From contig NZ_CP045295.1 of NCBI RefSeq assembly GCF_009363095.1, positions 5,485,001-5,549,000 on the forward strand: DNA of 64,000 nt. Reading direction: 5' to 3'. Under the pieces are notes generated by a model. That model was not told where the DNA came from and searched no databases. It saw only the letters and a list, made by a program, of their open reading frames with translations. A program made the position numbers and the translations under genes. Source of the DNA: Paenibacillus cellulositrophicus (GTDB lineage Bacteria; Bacillota; Bacilli; Paenibacillales; Paenibacillaceae). Positions 8,662-17,931 of the stretch are shown piece after piece (within the stretch, counting starts at the first letter, position 1; each line of letters begins with the position of its first letter).

Positions 8662-8748
8662 GCGGTCATGGCGGAATTGGCAGACGCGCTGGCTTCAGGT
8701 GCCAGTGGTAGCAATACCGTGGAGGTTCGAGTCCTCTTGACCGCACCA
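8662..8748 (+). tRNA. tRNA-Leu (anticodon CAG), element-borne
   Basis: Complete class II tRNA: acceptor GCGGTCA pairs with TGACCGC, anticodon stem CTGGC/GCCAG around the loop TTCAGGT (anticodon CAG at 8696-8698), a variable arm, T loop TTCGAGT and an encoded CCA. It lies inside the element, 127 bases from the crossover, and ends two bases before the integrase stop codon. The disrupted host gene has the same anticodon but does not encode CCA, so this copy can replace the lost tRNA. It may be read from the host tRNA promoter upstream of the junction. Confidence 0.93.
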
Positions 8749-8750
8749 CC

Positions 8751-10019
8751 CTAAGAATGAACCAGCTCTTGAATCGGTCCTTGTGACGGTTCAGGAGCTT
8801 TTTGTTTGATTGGGATTTGTAAGGTGTTGCTCATAACTTGAGCCGATGAAACCTTAGAGCTGTAATCCAGATGAGCATAAATGTTAGCCGTCGTGGAATA
8901 GTGACTATGCCCCAACCACTCTTGAATTTCTTTCAGGCTGACCCCGTTTGCAAGCAGCAAACTCGCACAACTGTGGCGAAGATCATGGAAACGAATATGC
9001 TTTAGCTCATGCTTCTGGAGAACAATCGGGAAATGTTGTGTGATATATCCCGGTTTGATTCGGTCTCCCAGTTTGTTCACGTAGATGTATTCTTCATATT
9101 TGTAGCAATAGGAGTCTTTGAACAAGGCACGATTTTGTTGTTGTTCTTCCCACAGTCGTTTCAAAAGTTCAAAAAAGGCAGGTACGAGCGGCAGAGTACG
9201 ATAACTCGATTTATTCTTTGCACGATCCTTCTCCACAATGATCTGTTTCCCTTTATACGATATGGAAGTGACGGTGTGACGAATCGAAATGGTCTGATGC
9301 TGAAAATTGATAGCGCTCCACTTCAATCCGACAATTTCGCTCCGTCTGAGGCCATAGAACGCGGCCAAATATACTGCCAGTTCAACAGGATCGTCCTTCA
9401 CCGCTTCGAATAGCTGATTAAGCTCGTCGTTCGTGTAGTAGCTTCCCACAAACTGTTGCTTCTTAGGCCGCTCAACCTTATCTGCCGGATTGGAGGGAAT
9501 CATGTCCATTCGAAAGGCATGTTGCAACGCCTGACGAATATTCGCATGATACTTCTGAGCAGTGTGGGCAGTGATCTTGTACTTGTTCAGGACAAACAGA
9601 TAGAAGTCTTGCAAATGCTTCGCTTGAAGTTCTTCCAGCAAAATCCCCTTTTCTTTGAAATAAGGAGCAATTTTGCCCTCCACATTAAAACAATAAGCCG
9701 CATGAGTCGTCACTTCAACCTGATACTTCATCATGTCAAGCCATTCCAACATGAAATCTGCGAACAGAATGCCGGCTGGACTTTCTTCATCAGGTGTTGT
9801 TTCTTCCTCAACTGGTGGCGCTGCTTCCTCTTCAACGGATTCAGAAGGAATTTCAAAGTTCTTTCGTGCTTCTTGTAGCATACCTTCTGCTCTCTTCTTA
9901 TTGCCCTTTGTGGGCAATCCTGTTGCAATCCACTTGGTTTTACGTTTACCTGCTTCATCTTTGTAGTTCAGAACAATATAGTAATTGCCTTTCTTTTCTT
10001 GTAGGTGGCCTGCTACCAT
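8751..10019 (-). CDS. int: Tyrosine-recombinase integrase
   Basis: 422 residues. The N-terminal arm-binding domain is AP2-like (about 1-60: KKGNYYIVLNYKDEAGKRK), followed by an acidic linker, a SAM-like core-binding domain (about 85-190) and the catalytic domain. Catalytic residues are visible: Arg in GLRRSE, HxxR in RFHDLRHS, His in WLGHSH and the nucleophile Tyr in NIYAHLD. It should catalyse integration and excision at the tRNA-Leu anticodon-loop site. Its 3' end faces the left junction across the element-borne tRNA, the usual position for an island integrase. Confidence 0.93.
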   Translation of the reverse strand: MVAGHLQEKKGNYYIVLNYKDEAGKRKTKWIATGLPTKGNKKRAEGMLQEARKNFEIPSESVEEEAAPPVEEETTPDEESPAGILFADFMLEWLDMMKYQVEVTTHAAYCFNVEGKIAPYFKEKGILLEELQAKHLQDFYLFVLNKYKITAHTAQKYHANIRQALQHAFRMDMIPSNPADKVERPKKQQFVGSYYTNDELNQLFEAVKDDPVELAVYLAAFYGLRRSEIVGLKWSAINFQHQTISIRHTVTSISYKGKQIIVEKDRAKNKSSYRTLPLVPAFFELLKRLWEEQQQNRALFKDSYCYKYEEYIYVNKLGDRIKPGYITQHFPIVLQKHELKHIRFHDLRHSCASLLLANGVSLKEIQEWLGHSHYSTTANIYAHLDYSSKVSSAQVMSNTLQIPIKQKAPEPSQGPIQELVHS

Positions 10020-10096
10020 TTTGTATCCCTCCCAGGATAGCAGCCCTGGCTTCCTACCATCGACACTTTCATTATAACAACGGAATCAAAAATGAT

Positions 10097-10366
10097 TCAA
10101 AGCTGTAATGTGTCATGATCGCGTGGTTTGCCAAGGGCCATGATTTCCCGTAAATAATCGATGATGCTCAGCTTCGGGATTTTATAGAAGCGACCGATGC
10201 GAAAATGGGCAATGCGTCCTGATTGGAGTAATTTGCGGCCTGTTTTGGTACTGATACCGCCTAACATGGTACACATTTGTTCGACCGTTACGACATTGGG
10301 CATGTCCTGAAATAGAAGCTGATAAGGGTCAGTTTCAACAATGGGTTGATTTTCATCATCCGACAT
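10097..10366 (-). CDS. xis: Excisionase-family DNA-binding protein
   Basis: 89 residues with a single MerR/excisionase-type winged helix (VTVEQMCTMLGG, then TGRKLLQSGRI, then FRIGRFYKIPK). Such proteins direct the integrase toward excision. It lies 77 bases upstream of int on the same strand, giving the order xis-int. AAGGAGATCGCCT precedes the ATG, a good ribosome site. Confidence 0.8.
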   Translation of the reverse strand: MSDDENQPIVETDPYQLLFQDMPNVVTVEQMCTMLGGISTKTGRKLLQSGRIAHFRIGRFYKIPKLSIIDYLREIMALGKPRDHDTLQL

Positions 10367-10798
10367 AGGCGATCTCCTTATTAAACGGGATTCGATTTAA
10401 CCGGCAATCGGTGGTGAGCCGTTCTCATAGGCTCTTTGCTTCCTCTAGGATCGCAGCAGGCCACCTCCATTGCACTCAGCTGTGTTTAGGCGGAAGTATC
10501 ATTCTCCCTCCATGCGTGTCATCGCCTTGAATGGGACTACCATTCATAAACGTATAAGACTGGAATCGTTCGCATTTTGCTGGACATTCGTTTCCGAATA
10601 GTAAAAGAGTCGTGGCTCAGTCTGAATCTTGGCTTTCCTTTCAGGTCATATAGGGATAGAACCGAATAATTCGTATGTAGTTGTCAAGGTACATAGAGGT
10701 TCTGAATATCCCTCTACTATCCGTTTCATTTATTAAGCAAAATCGGACCGATTTTGAAAAAAATAGTGATGAACAGGAGGGACTAATGAAATAAAAAT
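10367..10798. other. Non-coding leader of the integration module
   Basis: More than 400 bases with no convincing gene on either strand. It must contain the xis promoter, but I see no clear -35/-10 pair. A short minus-strand frame at 10733-10990 runs through a terminator-like hairpin and is rejected as a gene. Confidence 0.4.
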
Positions 10799-10829
10799 AA
10801 AGCAGCTCTGGATATACCGGAGCTGCTTT
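10799..10829. terminator. Terminator-like hairpin
   Basis: AAAGCAGCTCTG / CGGAGCTGCTTT, a 12-base stem with one G-T pair and a seven-base loop, flanked by an A-rich side and a short T-rich side. No gene ends directly at it. Confidence 0.5.
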
Positions 10830-10902
10830 AAGATATACAAACCAAGCGCTGAAAAGTAAACGAAAAACGAGATATACGTACCTGTTTTTTTCGAGATATA
10901 CG
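10811..10902 (+). repeat. Four GATATAC direct repeats
   Basis: GATATAC at 10811, 10832, 10871 and 10895; the last two are parts of an 11-base repeat CGAGATATACG at 10868-10878 and 10892-10902. They lie in the non-coding stretch between xis and the Hachiman genes. They could be operator or iteron-like sites; the role is unknown. Confidence 0.5.
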
Positions 10903-11205
10903 AAGCTGATGATGAAAGTGTAGCTTGTCGCAATTCATCAGTCGAATGTATATGAAATGTCGGTTGAATGCTCAATTGAACAGTTTCCATATGGCTTGAG
11001 AATCATGTCGAGACTGACCAGAATGCCTACATTGAGGGCGGCTCTTTTTGTCGAAGTAGATGTGAAAGAAGGAATAATCCCGAGTTTTGCCGAATATTAG
11101 AATCTGTAAATTGGGATATTATTGAAGGTTTATCGTGAGAAGGGCTTACAGTAAGAGGATTCTATTGGTTAATCACGAACCACTGATAGGGAGTTGACGG
11201 GAGTC

Positions 11206-11997
11206 ATGCCAATCATAAATAAACATCCATCTGAATACCATCCATTTTCCATATCACTCACATGTTCTAATGAAAACGCTACTAACGGTGTTCCTCATAG
11301 ATGTTTAATAGAAAATGGACACCATGATGTTTTTCTTGACCACATGACAGTAGCATTACAAAATCATCACATTAGTCCTGAGGCTCTGGAACGCCGTAGA
11401 GATTTAATTGAGTCTTTACGGATAATTGGTGCGCCAATGCCTCTGTCTCCACATCCACGGAATCTTTCAACCCAGAAAGGAAATTTTGCTGAAGTTTTTC
11501 TGGCAGAGTATTTATGTGAGACGACTGAGGCTGAACTCCCTATTTATAGATTAAGATACAATCCAAATGTAGAGCAATCAATGAAAGGCGACGATGTTTT
11601 GCTTTTTGATTTGGATTCTGATCCGGTGCGTATTATTGTTGGAGAATCAAAGTTCAGAGGAGTTCCAGATAAGCAAGCAGTAGTAGATATAGTTGACGGG
11701 CTTGTACGTTCAAACAAAGCAGGGTTACCTATTTCATTAATGTTTGTTGCTGAGCGTTTGTTTGAAGCTGGTAATTCTGAGTTGGCAAAGAAGGTTCAGA
11801 ATTGCGCTATATTATTTGTAACAAATCAACTGCAAATAGATTATGTTGGTCTACTTATGAGCAATCACAATACGAGAAGAATTGTAAATACCCATGCCTC
11901 GAGTGAGCTCCATAATTTATTAATGATATCGCTAAATTTTGAATCACCAGAGACGATTGTGCAACAAGCATTTGCACGATTGGAGAGTAATATATGA
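11206..11997 (+). CDS. hamA: Hachiman defence protein HamA (DUF1837)
   Basis: 263 residues. The DUF1837 nuclease-type core is visible: KGNFAEVFLAEYL (Glu96), GDDVLLFD (Asp129, Asp130) and IIVGESKFRG (Glu147, Lys149), giving the D...ExK arrangement of restriction-endonuclease-like folds. In Hachiman, HamA is the effector nuclease held by the helicase HamB and degrades DNA after sensing damage from phage infection. The ATG is preceded only by a weak GGGAG; a TTG twelve bases upstream is the alternative. The stop overlaps the hamB start by four bases, and the pair is much richer in AT than the flanking core genes. Confidence 0.85.
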   Translation: MPIINKHPSEYHPFSISLTCSNENATNGVPHRCLIENGHHDVFLDHMTVALQNHHISPEALERRRDLIESLRIIGAPMPLSPHPRNLSTQKGNFAEVFLAEYLCETTEAELPIYRLRYNPNVEQSMKGDDVLLFDLDSDPVRIIVGESKFRGVPDKQAVVDIVDGLVRSNKAGLPISLMFVAERLFEAGNSELAKKVQNCAILFVTNQLQIDYVGLLMSNHNTRRIVNTHASSELHNLLMISLNFESPETIVQQAFARLESNI

Positions 11998-14900
11998 GCA
12001 TACCTACAGATTATGCAATATCTTTGCTTCGTAGTTTAGAACAAAGCAGAATAGAAAACCTCGTAACTCAAGCTGATGCACGACGAATTTTACAAGAAGT
12101 TAGAGAACGCCCTGAAAATTTCCCTAATTTTGATTCTGCACTTACAGAAAAAGCAACACATATTGCGTATAGTTTGATTTCTTGTGGTTGTTCATTGGTA
12201 GAAAATGAAGATGCAGAAACTGATGAAGGGTTAGTAGTGCTAGAAAAGGCCGGAAAGATATTGTCAGATGCATTTAAATTTAATTCTGACGAAATTGAGA
12301 CGAAAAACTATAATCTTTTGATTGCCGGGATGTCGCTATATGCAACTAAGCAATATTCACGTGCATTTATTGTCCTTAATGATATCGATGTTGATTTTAC
12401 AGTAGGACAAATAATCATTAGTTTTATAAAAAAAGACTTTGAAATTATGCTGCAAATTGTAAGTGATGTTTTATTCACGCAAGTGCCCGAAAAATTATAT
12501 CTTCGTGATTTTGATGAATGGGTAATATCGCATGAAATTGCACGCTGTTTTTTAATCGTTACTGATTTCATTCACACGGGCAATCAAGAGAACTTTACAC
12601 AAATAAAAGATATTTTAGAAAAGTTATTGAACCTTTCTTCCGAAAGCGGTTTGACGCTATACTGGCTTGTTATTCGGCTGTTAAGAATTATCTTTTCTAC
12701 TTTTCAAAGTTCATCTCTATGGTCTATCTTGCCGCCGTTTCTCCCAAAAAAGTATATAACTGAAAAATATATCCGTTTACTCAGCGGGTTTAGATCTCCT
12801 GTTACAGAAATATGGCCATCTCAGACAGCGGCATTGCCCCTTGCAATTGGTGGTAATAGTGGTGCTGTTATTAATCTGCGTACAAGCGGTGGGAAAACAA
12901 GAATAGCAGAGATCGCTATCCTCAAAACCTTATCTACTCATGTATTATCAAAAGTTTTGTATCTTGCACCATTTCGCTCCCTGGCTTTTGAAATTGAGCA
13001 AAGTTTAAGTAGAACATTCGGACCACTAAGCATTACTGTTTCACAGTTATACGGTGGTTCAACTGCCAATGTTACAGACTTTGAACTGATCAATGAATCA
13101 CAAGTTATTATTGCCACACCTGAAAAGGCAAAAGCCCTTATTCGTTGTGGATCAGGACTTGAAGAAGAAATCAAGTTAATTGTTGTTGACGAAGGACACT
13201 TGTTAGGTGCAGAAGAAAGATATATTAAAAATGAAATGTTCCTTACGCATATCAAGGAGTTTGCTTCAAGAAATCAAATAAGAATGTTACTTTTATCAGC
13301 TGTATTGCCAAATGCAGATGATCTGGCTCAATGGATTACAGGCGACGCGGATTTGGTAGCAAGGTCAGATTGGAAGCCCGCTTTGGAGCGGTTGGGCTTA
13401 TTACTTTGGGATGGCAAGCGCGTTAGGTTGGAGTGGAAAAGTGAAGGCGAACCGTTTAACCCTAATTTCATCCAAAAAGGTCCTTTGGGATTTGGACGTA
13501 GAAGGAATCATTTCCCAAATAATAAGAATGAGGCTGTAGCTGCGACCGCAGTTCGATTAGCTCAAAACGGAACAGTCATGATATATTCCGCAAGAGCCAA
13601 TTCAATTAATGGGTTGGCTAATAGTGTGCTTATAGCAATGGGAGAGCATCCAGAAGATTATCAATGGGATGATTCTCTATGGAATGTTTTTCAAAGTGTC
13701 TGTAGTGAAGAACTGGGCAATGACGATATCGTTTTTACATCCGCAAGAAAAGGGGTCATATGTCATAGTAATCGACTGCCCACACTTGTTCGCATAGCTA
13801 TTGAAAGGCTCATGCGTTCTAAACCTCCACGAATAATCATTGCCTCCTCTACACTCGGTCAAGGAGTTAATGTTGGTATTTCGACTGTGATTGTGTCAAC
13901 TCCATATTATAGTGACGAAGCAATCAGCAATAGAGATTTTTGGAATATTTGTGGAAGAGCAGGACGTGCTTTTTCTGATGTTGAAGGAAAAATACTTTAT
14001 GCAATTGATACAACAAGAGCGCAGTGGCAAGTTAATAATGATAGACGCCTTGCCCGAAATTATTTTGATAATCGTCAAATGGAGGAAGTGCGAAGTGGAT
14101 TACTCGCTGCTTTAAAGGCTATTTGCAGGAACGCAAATCGTACCGGAACCGATTTCACATTACTTGTTGAAACAATAGCAAATGATTTTATTGATGTTAA
14201 TATTCGTGATGACTTTTCTAAGTGGTTAAATCGAATTTTTGACTTTATAGATGATGAGCTTCTCGCAATGCATGAAGATTTTAGTACAGATGATGCCGAT
14301 ATAAACTGGATTGATGATGTCTTTAGAAATTCGCTGGCACTTATTCAAGCAGAAAGCGAGAACGAAGAATCTTACTTAGCCCTTTTACAAGCACGTACCA
14401 CTGCTCTATTGCGCAGAATACCAAATAGGACGGATAGAAAAAAGTTAATTTCTTCGGGCGTTCCGCTGTCAGTGTCTAAAGCTATGTTAGAGGATATTGA
14501 TTTTTTTAGAAATCTTGCTATGACATTCATTCAATCTTCTGTTGGCGAAAATGATGATATTGAGTTGGTAGATAATATTATTCGTGAACTAGAAATTTGG
14601 AGCATTCAAAAAGCACATAATTTAATGAACTTCGTACCAGAACAAGCGGGTTTAGATAAAATACGCCGCGCTTGGATAAGTGGAGATGCGCTCGCTACAA
14701 TAATGACGTTTGAACAAGATGCGGCTGAAATTTCAAAAGACTACTATGGCTTTACGTTGCCATGGATTATACACGCTGTTTCTCAATTATTTGATCATGA
14801 AACAGAAGAGAACGTGGTTCAGTTATATACTTCACTTGCTATGTTTGTTGAATTAGGCCTTCCTAACAATTTAGCCGCGAACATATATTTAGCAGGTGTG

Positions 14901-15311
14901 CGTTCGAGAAGCGCAGCTTTAGAGATGTCCACTTTTGAAGTTTTCAAAAACAAGAATATTTCAGAAATAAAGCAAATACTATTGAACTTTTCAACATCGG
15001 ATCACGCCCTTTCGGACAGTTCAAAGGTATGGATTGAGTTGCTTTCGGAATCTACAAAATCACAAACACCTAAAAAAATATCTTTCCCTCATTTTACATG
15101 GAAGAGACACAATCTTCCTGATAAACTATACCTTAGAGAAGTCAATGGGGAGTGTTTTCTTACTTCAAGTGATGGTTATTTTTATGAAAAAGTTGAATCT
15201 ACAGATGATTTACCTTTTTTAAAGGTAGCCAATATTACTGGATTGTGCTTTATATTTGAAAATGGAGAGTGGATATTACAATCATATAATCCACGTATAG
15301 TAATAAATTAA
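11994..15311 (+). CDS. hamB: Hachiman defence helicase HamB (Ski2-like)
   Basis: 1105 residues, in the usual size range. A helical N-terminal region (1 to about 265) precedes a superfamily 2 helicase core: Q-like EIWPSQTAALPLA, Walker A variant LRTSGGKTRI (Ser298 to Thr302), motif Ia LYLAPFRSLAFE, Walker B VVDEGHLLG (399-402, DEGH), motif III LLLSAVLP, motif V ASSTLGQGVNVG and motif VI NICGRAGRA. The NxxGRAGR form points to the Ski2-like group. It is translationally coupled to hamA. The protein is expected to bind or travel on DNA and release the HamA nuclease. A strong terminator follows. Confidence 0.87.
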   Translation: MSIPTDYAISLLRSLEQSRIENLVTQADARRILQEVRERPENFPNFDSALTEKATHIAYSLISCGCSLVENEDAETDEGLVVLEKAGKILSDAFKFNSDEIETKNYNLLIAGMSLYATKQYSRAFIVLNDIDVDFTVGQIIISFIKKDFEIMLQIVSDVLFTQVPEKLYLRDFDEWVISHEIARCFLIVTDFIHTGNQENFTQIKDILEKLLNLSSESGLTLYWLVIRLLRIIFSTFQSSSLWSILPPFLPKKYITEKYIRLLSGFRSPVTEIWPSQTAALPLAIGGNSGAVINLRTSGGKTRIAEIAILKTLSTHVLSKVLYLAPFRSLAFEIEQSLSRTFGPLSITVSQLYGGSTANVTDFELINESQVIIATPEKAKALIRCGSGLEEEIKLIVVDEGHLLGAEERYIKNEMFLTHIKEFASRNQIRMLLLSAVLPNADDLAQWITGDADLVARSDWKPALERLGLLLWDGKRVRLEWKSEGEPFNPNFIQKGPLGFGRRRNHFPNNKNEAVAATAVRLAQNGTVMIYSARANSINGLANSVLIAMGEHPEDYQWDDSLWNVFQSVCSEELGNDDIVFTSARKGVICHSNRLPTLVRIAIERLMRSKPPRIIIASSTLGQGVNVGISTVIVSTPYYSDEAISNRDFWNICGRAGRAFSDVEGKILYAIDTTRAQWQVNNDRRLARNYFDNRQMEEVRSGLLAALKAICRNANRTGTDFTLLVETIANDFIDVNIRDDFSKWLNRIFDFIDDELLAMHEDFSTDDADINWIDDVFRNSLALIQAESENEESYLALLQARTTALLRRIPNRTDRKKLISSGVPLSVSKAMLEDIDFFRNLAMTFIQSSVGENDDIELVDNIIRELEIWSIQKAHNLMNFVPEQAGLDKIRRAWISGDALATIMTFEQDAAEISKDYYGFTLPWIIHAVSQLFDHETEENVVQLYTSLAMFVELGLPNNLAANIYLAGVRSRSAALEMSTFEVFKNKNISEIKQILLNFSTSDHALSDSSKVWIELLSESTKSQTPKKISFPHFTWKRHNLPDKLYLREVNGECFLTSSDGYFYEKVESTDDLPFLKVANITGLCFIFENGEWILQSYNPRIVIN

Positions 15312-15339
15312 TATTTAGATGCAGTTACCCGATAAGTTG

Positions 15340-15384
15340 CGGCAGCACCAAGCTCAATTAAGAGTTTGGTGCTGCCGTTTTTTT
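15340..15384 (+). terminator. Rho-independent terminator of hamAB
   Basis: A 16-base near-perfect inverted repeat (CGGCAGCACCAAGCTC / GAGTTTGGTGCTGCCG) with a six-base loop and seven T, starting 29 bases after the hamB stop. Confidence 0.9.
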
Positions 15385-15667
15385 ATTCACAAATTTTTCG
15401 AGAGAAGGGTCCGATTTGACCTCAAAAATGAAACGGATGGTAGAGGGACGCATCCTCGACCGTTCTTTGACAATAACATAATCTCTCATCCGGTACGTTC
15501 CCCGCATGCCTGAAAGGGAAAGCCATTTTGCAGATACGCCACGACCATCCTGGAGAGTAATGGATAAAAGTAGAAGGCGGTTGATCGCAAACAGGATCAA
15601 CTGCCTCTGCACTAAACATTATTTTCTTGCTCCAACAAAATCATAATCGCTCATATCAAGTCTGCTT
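15385..15667. other. Intergenic stretch, no gene recognised
   Basis: Two short overlapping minus-strand frames exist here (within 15358-15619), but neither has a ribosome site or a recognisable domain. One frame begins at the hamAB terminator stem. Confidence 0.4.
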
Positions 15668-16117
15668 CTATTCTGGCTTATTTCCGGCGTTCGGATCTGC
15701 AACAAAGTTAGTTTTATACTCTGTATATTTTAATTCCGGAACCATATCGGTAGAGGCGTGATACAGATCATGACAATGGAACATCTAATTCCTTCATTGT
15801 TTGCTTCGAATTCGACAACGTATTCTTCATCCGACTTCAAGTTCAACGAATCCTTGATGATTGGAGATCCTACAGTTAGTTTTATATTCTGTATATTTTA
15901 ATTCCGGAACCATATCGGTAGAGGCGTGATACAGATCATGACAATGGAACATCTAATTCCTTCATTGTTTGCTTCGAATTCGATAACGTATTCTTCATCC
16001 GGCTTCAAGTTCAACGAATCCTTGATGATTGGAGATCCTACAAGAGGTTTTCCCGTTCTTGCTTAGTACTTGAATCAAGTGACCGTACAGGTGCATCGGA
16101 TGGTCGTCAGTTTTTCG
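15668..16117 (-). pseudogene. Multicopper oxidase C-terminal remnant with internal duplication
   Basis: Read on the minus strand in mixed frames, this gives KTDDHPMHLYGHLIQVLSKNG, then GSPIIKDSLNLKPDEEY and MFHCHDLYHASTDM in separate blocks. These are the C-terminal copper ligands of CotA/CopA-type multicopper oxidases (HPMHLxGH and the HCHxxxH block). The N-terminal two thirds are absent. One extra base breaks the frame after the first block and one base is missing before MFHCH. A 168-base tandem duplication doubles the segment. The gene is dead. Confidence 0.8.
15707..16042. repeat. 168-bp tandem duplication
   Basis: Two head-to-tail copies, 15707-15874 and 15875-16042, almost identical (a few substitutions such as ACTCTG/ATTCTG and CGACTTC/CGGCTTC). 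They lie inside the multicopper oxidase remnant. Confidence 0.92.
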
Positions 16118-16298
16118 AGTTCTTCATGAAATATGGTAAAATAAATGAATCGGCAATAAAGATGCAAAACTTAGTGGAGATGTTATTCGAATTTTTATCT
16201 CAAAAGAAGACAGATTCCCCACATGAATTTGTACCGATAGCTGATTTCGGACATCCCTTTTTTATAGAACAAGGAATAAATGCTTTACACCAATTCCT

Positions 16299-17480
16299 TT
16301 ATTGTTTCCCGTCCACCACAGACGCTACTTTCGACTTCGCCCGCAATCCGGAGCTTGTGGCGATACATATCAAGGCAAGCGTAGCATACAGTATTCCGCC
16401 CCACACGATTTCCCCCGTATCGGAGATAGCAATCAGCCAGCCTCCTACGGCCGTACCGATTGTGACACCAAGATTTGAGAAGGATACGAAAAGACTGTTT
16501 GCAAACTCCGGTGCTTCGGACGCTTCCGATGTCAGCCAGATTTGACTGACGATAAGCCCACTTGTATGCACGGCTCCCCACAGTACAACAATGCCGATAA
16601 GCCACATGAGCGACGCCCCTGCATTGTAAAGGAGGATGTAGCACACCACCAAAGCGATCGGATAAAGCAGCGTCGTTCTCGTTAGATACTTGCCGAGCAA
16701 CTTTCCAGCATACCAGTTGCCCGCCATACCGCTGGCACCAAAGACGACCAATAACATACTCACCATGTTCCCGCTCATGTTTAAATGCTGTCCCATATAT
16801 TCGGCAAAGTAGCTGTACACGGCAAACATAGCGGCGAGAATAAAACAGGCTGCTGCAATATTAAGCCACAGCATTGGCTTTCGCAATACATTAAGTTGCG
16901 CTCCGATTGATGTCGGCTTCCGGTCGTTCGTTTCGGTAGGAACCCTTAAGTAAATCCCCAGACCAGCAGCCCCGCTCACAACTGCCGAGAATATAAACGC
17001 AGCCTCTAACGAAAACTGCTCCGCAACGTAAGACGTCATCGGGATACCAAGTACCATGCCGAAACTGACCCCTAAAAATACTTTCGCGCTGGCCTGTGCG
17101 ACCCGCTCTTTATCTGACAATATAGCAGCCAATACGAAAGCGATAGAGAAATAAACCGGATGAAACAGCGCAGGAACGATCCGAAATACCAGGAGAAGCG
17201 GAAAGATCGGCGCAAAAGCCGAAGCGAGGTTGGAGACGGCAAAAAGCGCGAGAATTCCGACCAGCACCCTTTTCCTGTTCCATCCGGACATCAGAAGCGT
17301 CATCCATGGGCCAAACAGGGCTATAATAAATGCAAAAGAGCTGACAAGCATGCCCGCTTGTGAAGCCGTCACGCCATACTTCTCGATAATCGCTGGCAGT
17401 AGGCCGACTACACCAAGTTCAGTATTAATGATGCCAAAAATGCCAAGTGCAATAAAAAATAACGAACCGCTACGTTTCAT
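16299..17480 (-). CDS. MFS efflux transporter (DHA1, AraJ/YdhP-like)
   Basis: 393 residues with about twelve membrane segments. It starts KRSGSLFFIALGIFGIINTELGVVG, of which IINTELGVVGLLP is the typical first-helix motif of sugar/drug efflux DHA1 proteins. GWNRKRVLVG matches MFS motif A between helices 2 and 3. GGAGGAATAAAC precedes the ATG. The ArsR-type gene 95 bases upstream on the same strand probably controls it. A decayed paralogue lies near the other end of the element (39665-40210). The substrate is unknown; drug or sugar export is inferred from the family. Confidence 0.85.
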   Translation of the reverse strand: MKRSGSLFFIALGIFGIINTELGVVGLLPAIIEKYGVTASQAGMLVSSFAFIIALFGPWMTLLMSGWNRKRVLVGILALFAVSNLASAFAPIFPLLLVFRIVPALFHPVYFSIAFVLAAILSDKERVAQASAKVFLGVSFGMVLGIPMTSYVAEQFSLEAAFIFSAVVSGAAGLGIYLRVPTETNDRKPTSIGAQLNVLRKPMLWLNIAAACFILAAMFAVYSYFAEYMGQHLNMSGNMVSMLLVVFGASGMAGNWYAGKLLGKYLTRTTLLYPIALVVCYILLYNAGASLMWLIGIVVLWGAVHTSGLIVSQIWLTSEASEAPEFANSLFVSFSNLGVTIGTAVGGWLIAISDTGEIVWGGILYATLALICIATSSGLRAKSKVASVVDGKQ

Positions 17481-17575
17481 TGTTTATTCCTCCATAAATA
17501 CATTTATCTGTATATCTATTTTTTTAGATGTTAAATGTAAATGAACAGGCAGCCTCACGATGGCGACTGCCTGCC

Positions 17576-17887
17576 TTACATTTCATTCTTAATAAAATCG
17601 GCTAGCTGCATAAACGTTTCATCGTTTCGCCGGTAGTACGTCCATTGTCCGTAACGCCGGGATTCGAGCAGCCCGGCTTTCTTCATCAGCAGCAAATAGT
17701 TGGAAACGACGGATTGGGCCAGTCCTGTTTTTTCCTGTATGCTTCCTACGCATATCCCTCCTTTGAAATCGGAATCCGGCGGCAAATACAATTGAGGCCC
17801 AAAATTTGCATCCGGTTTTTTTAGCCACTCCAAAATTTGCACACGAGTTTCATTAGACAATGCTTTAAATATCAACAATGTATCCAT
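17576..17887 (-). CDS. ArsR-family repressor
   Basis: 103 residues: a helix-turn-helix domain starting MDTLLIFKALSNETRVQILEWL, the recognition region TGLAQSVVSNYLLLMKKAGLL and a wing RRYGQWTYYRR. No CxC metal-binding pair is visible; one cysteine is in GGICVGS. The ATG at 17887 lies one base after the predicted transcription start, so the mRNA is probably leaderless. A GTG at 17929 is possible but lies upstream of the promoter boxes. It heads an apparent two-gene unit with the MFS gene. Confidence 0.82.
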   Translation of the reverse strand: MDTLLIFKALSNETRVQILEWLKKPDANFGPQLYLPPDSDFKGGICVGSIQEKTGLAQSVVSNYLLLMKKAGLLESRRYGQWTYYRRNDETFMQLADFIKNEM

Positions 17888-17894
17888 GCATATT

Positions 17895-17922
17895 ATTATA
17901 TCTGCATTTCTAGATATGTCAA
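17895..17922 (-). promoter_or_regulatory. Promoter and operator of the ArsR-type gene
   Basis: On the minus strand TTGACA (17922-17917), a 16-base spacer, TATAAT (17900-17895). The spacer holds an inverted repeat ATATCT...AGATAT, a likely autorepression site. The start codon begins eight bases after the -10 box. Confidence 0.75.
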
Positions 17923-17931
17923 TTTTCACTT

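Noticed and set aside
10733..10990. 85-residue frame on the minus strand
   Set aside because: It runs through a terminator hairpin and the GATATAC repeats, has no ribosome site and no recognisable domain.
16126..16545. 139-residue plus-strand frame
   Set aside because: It overlaps the multicopper oxidase remnant and the MFS gene on the opposite strand and has no domain.
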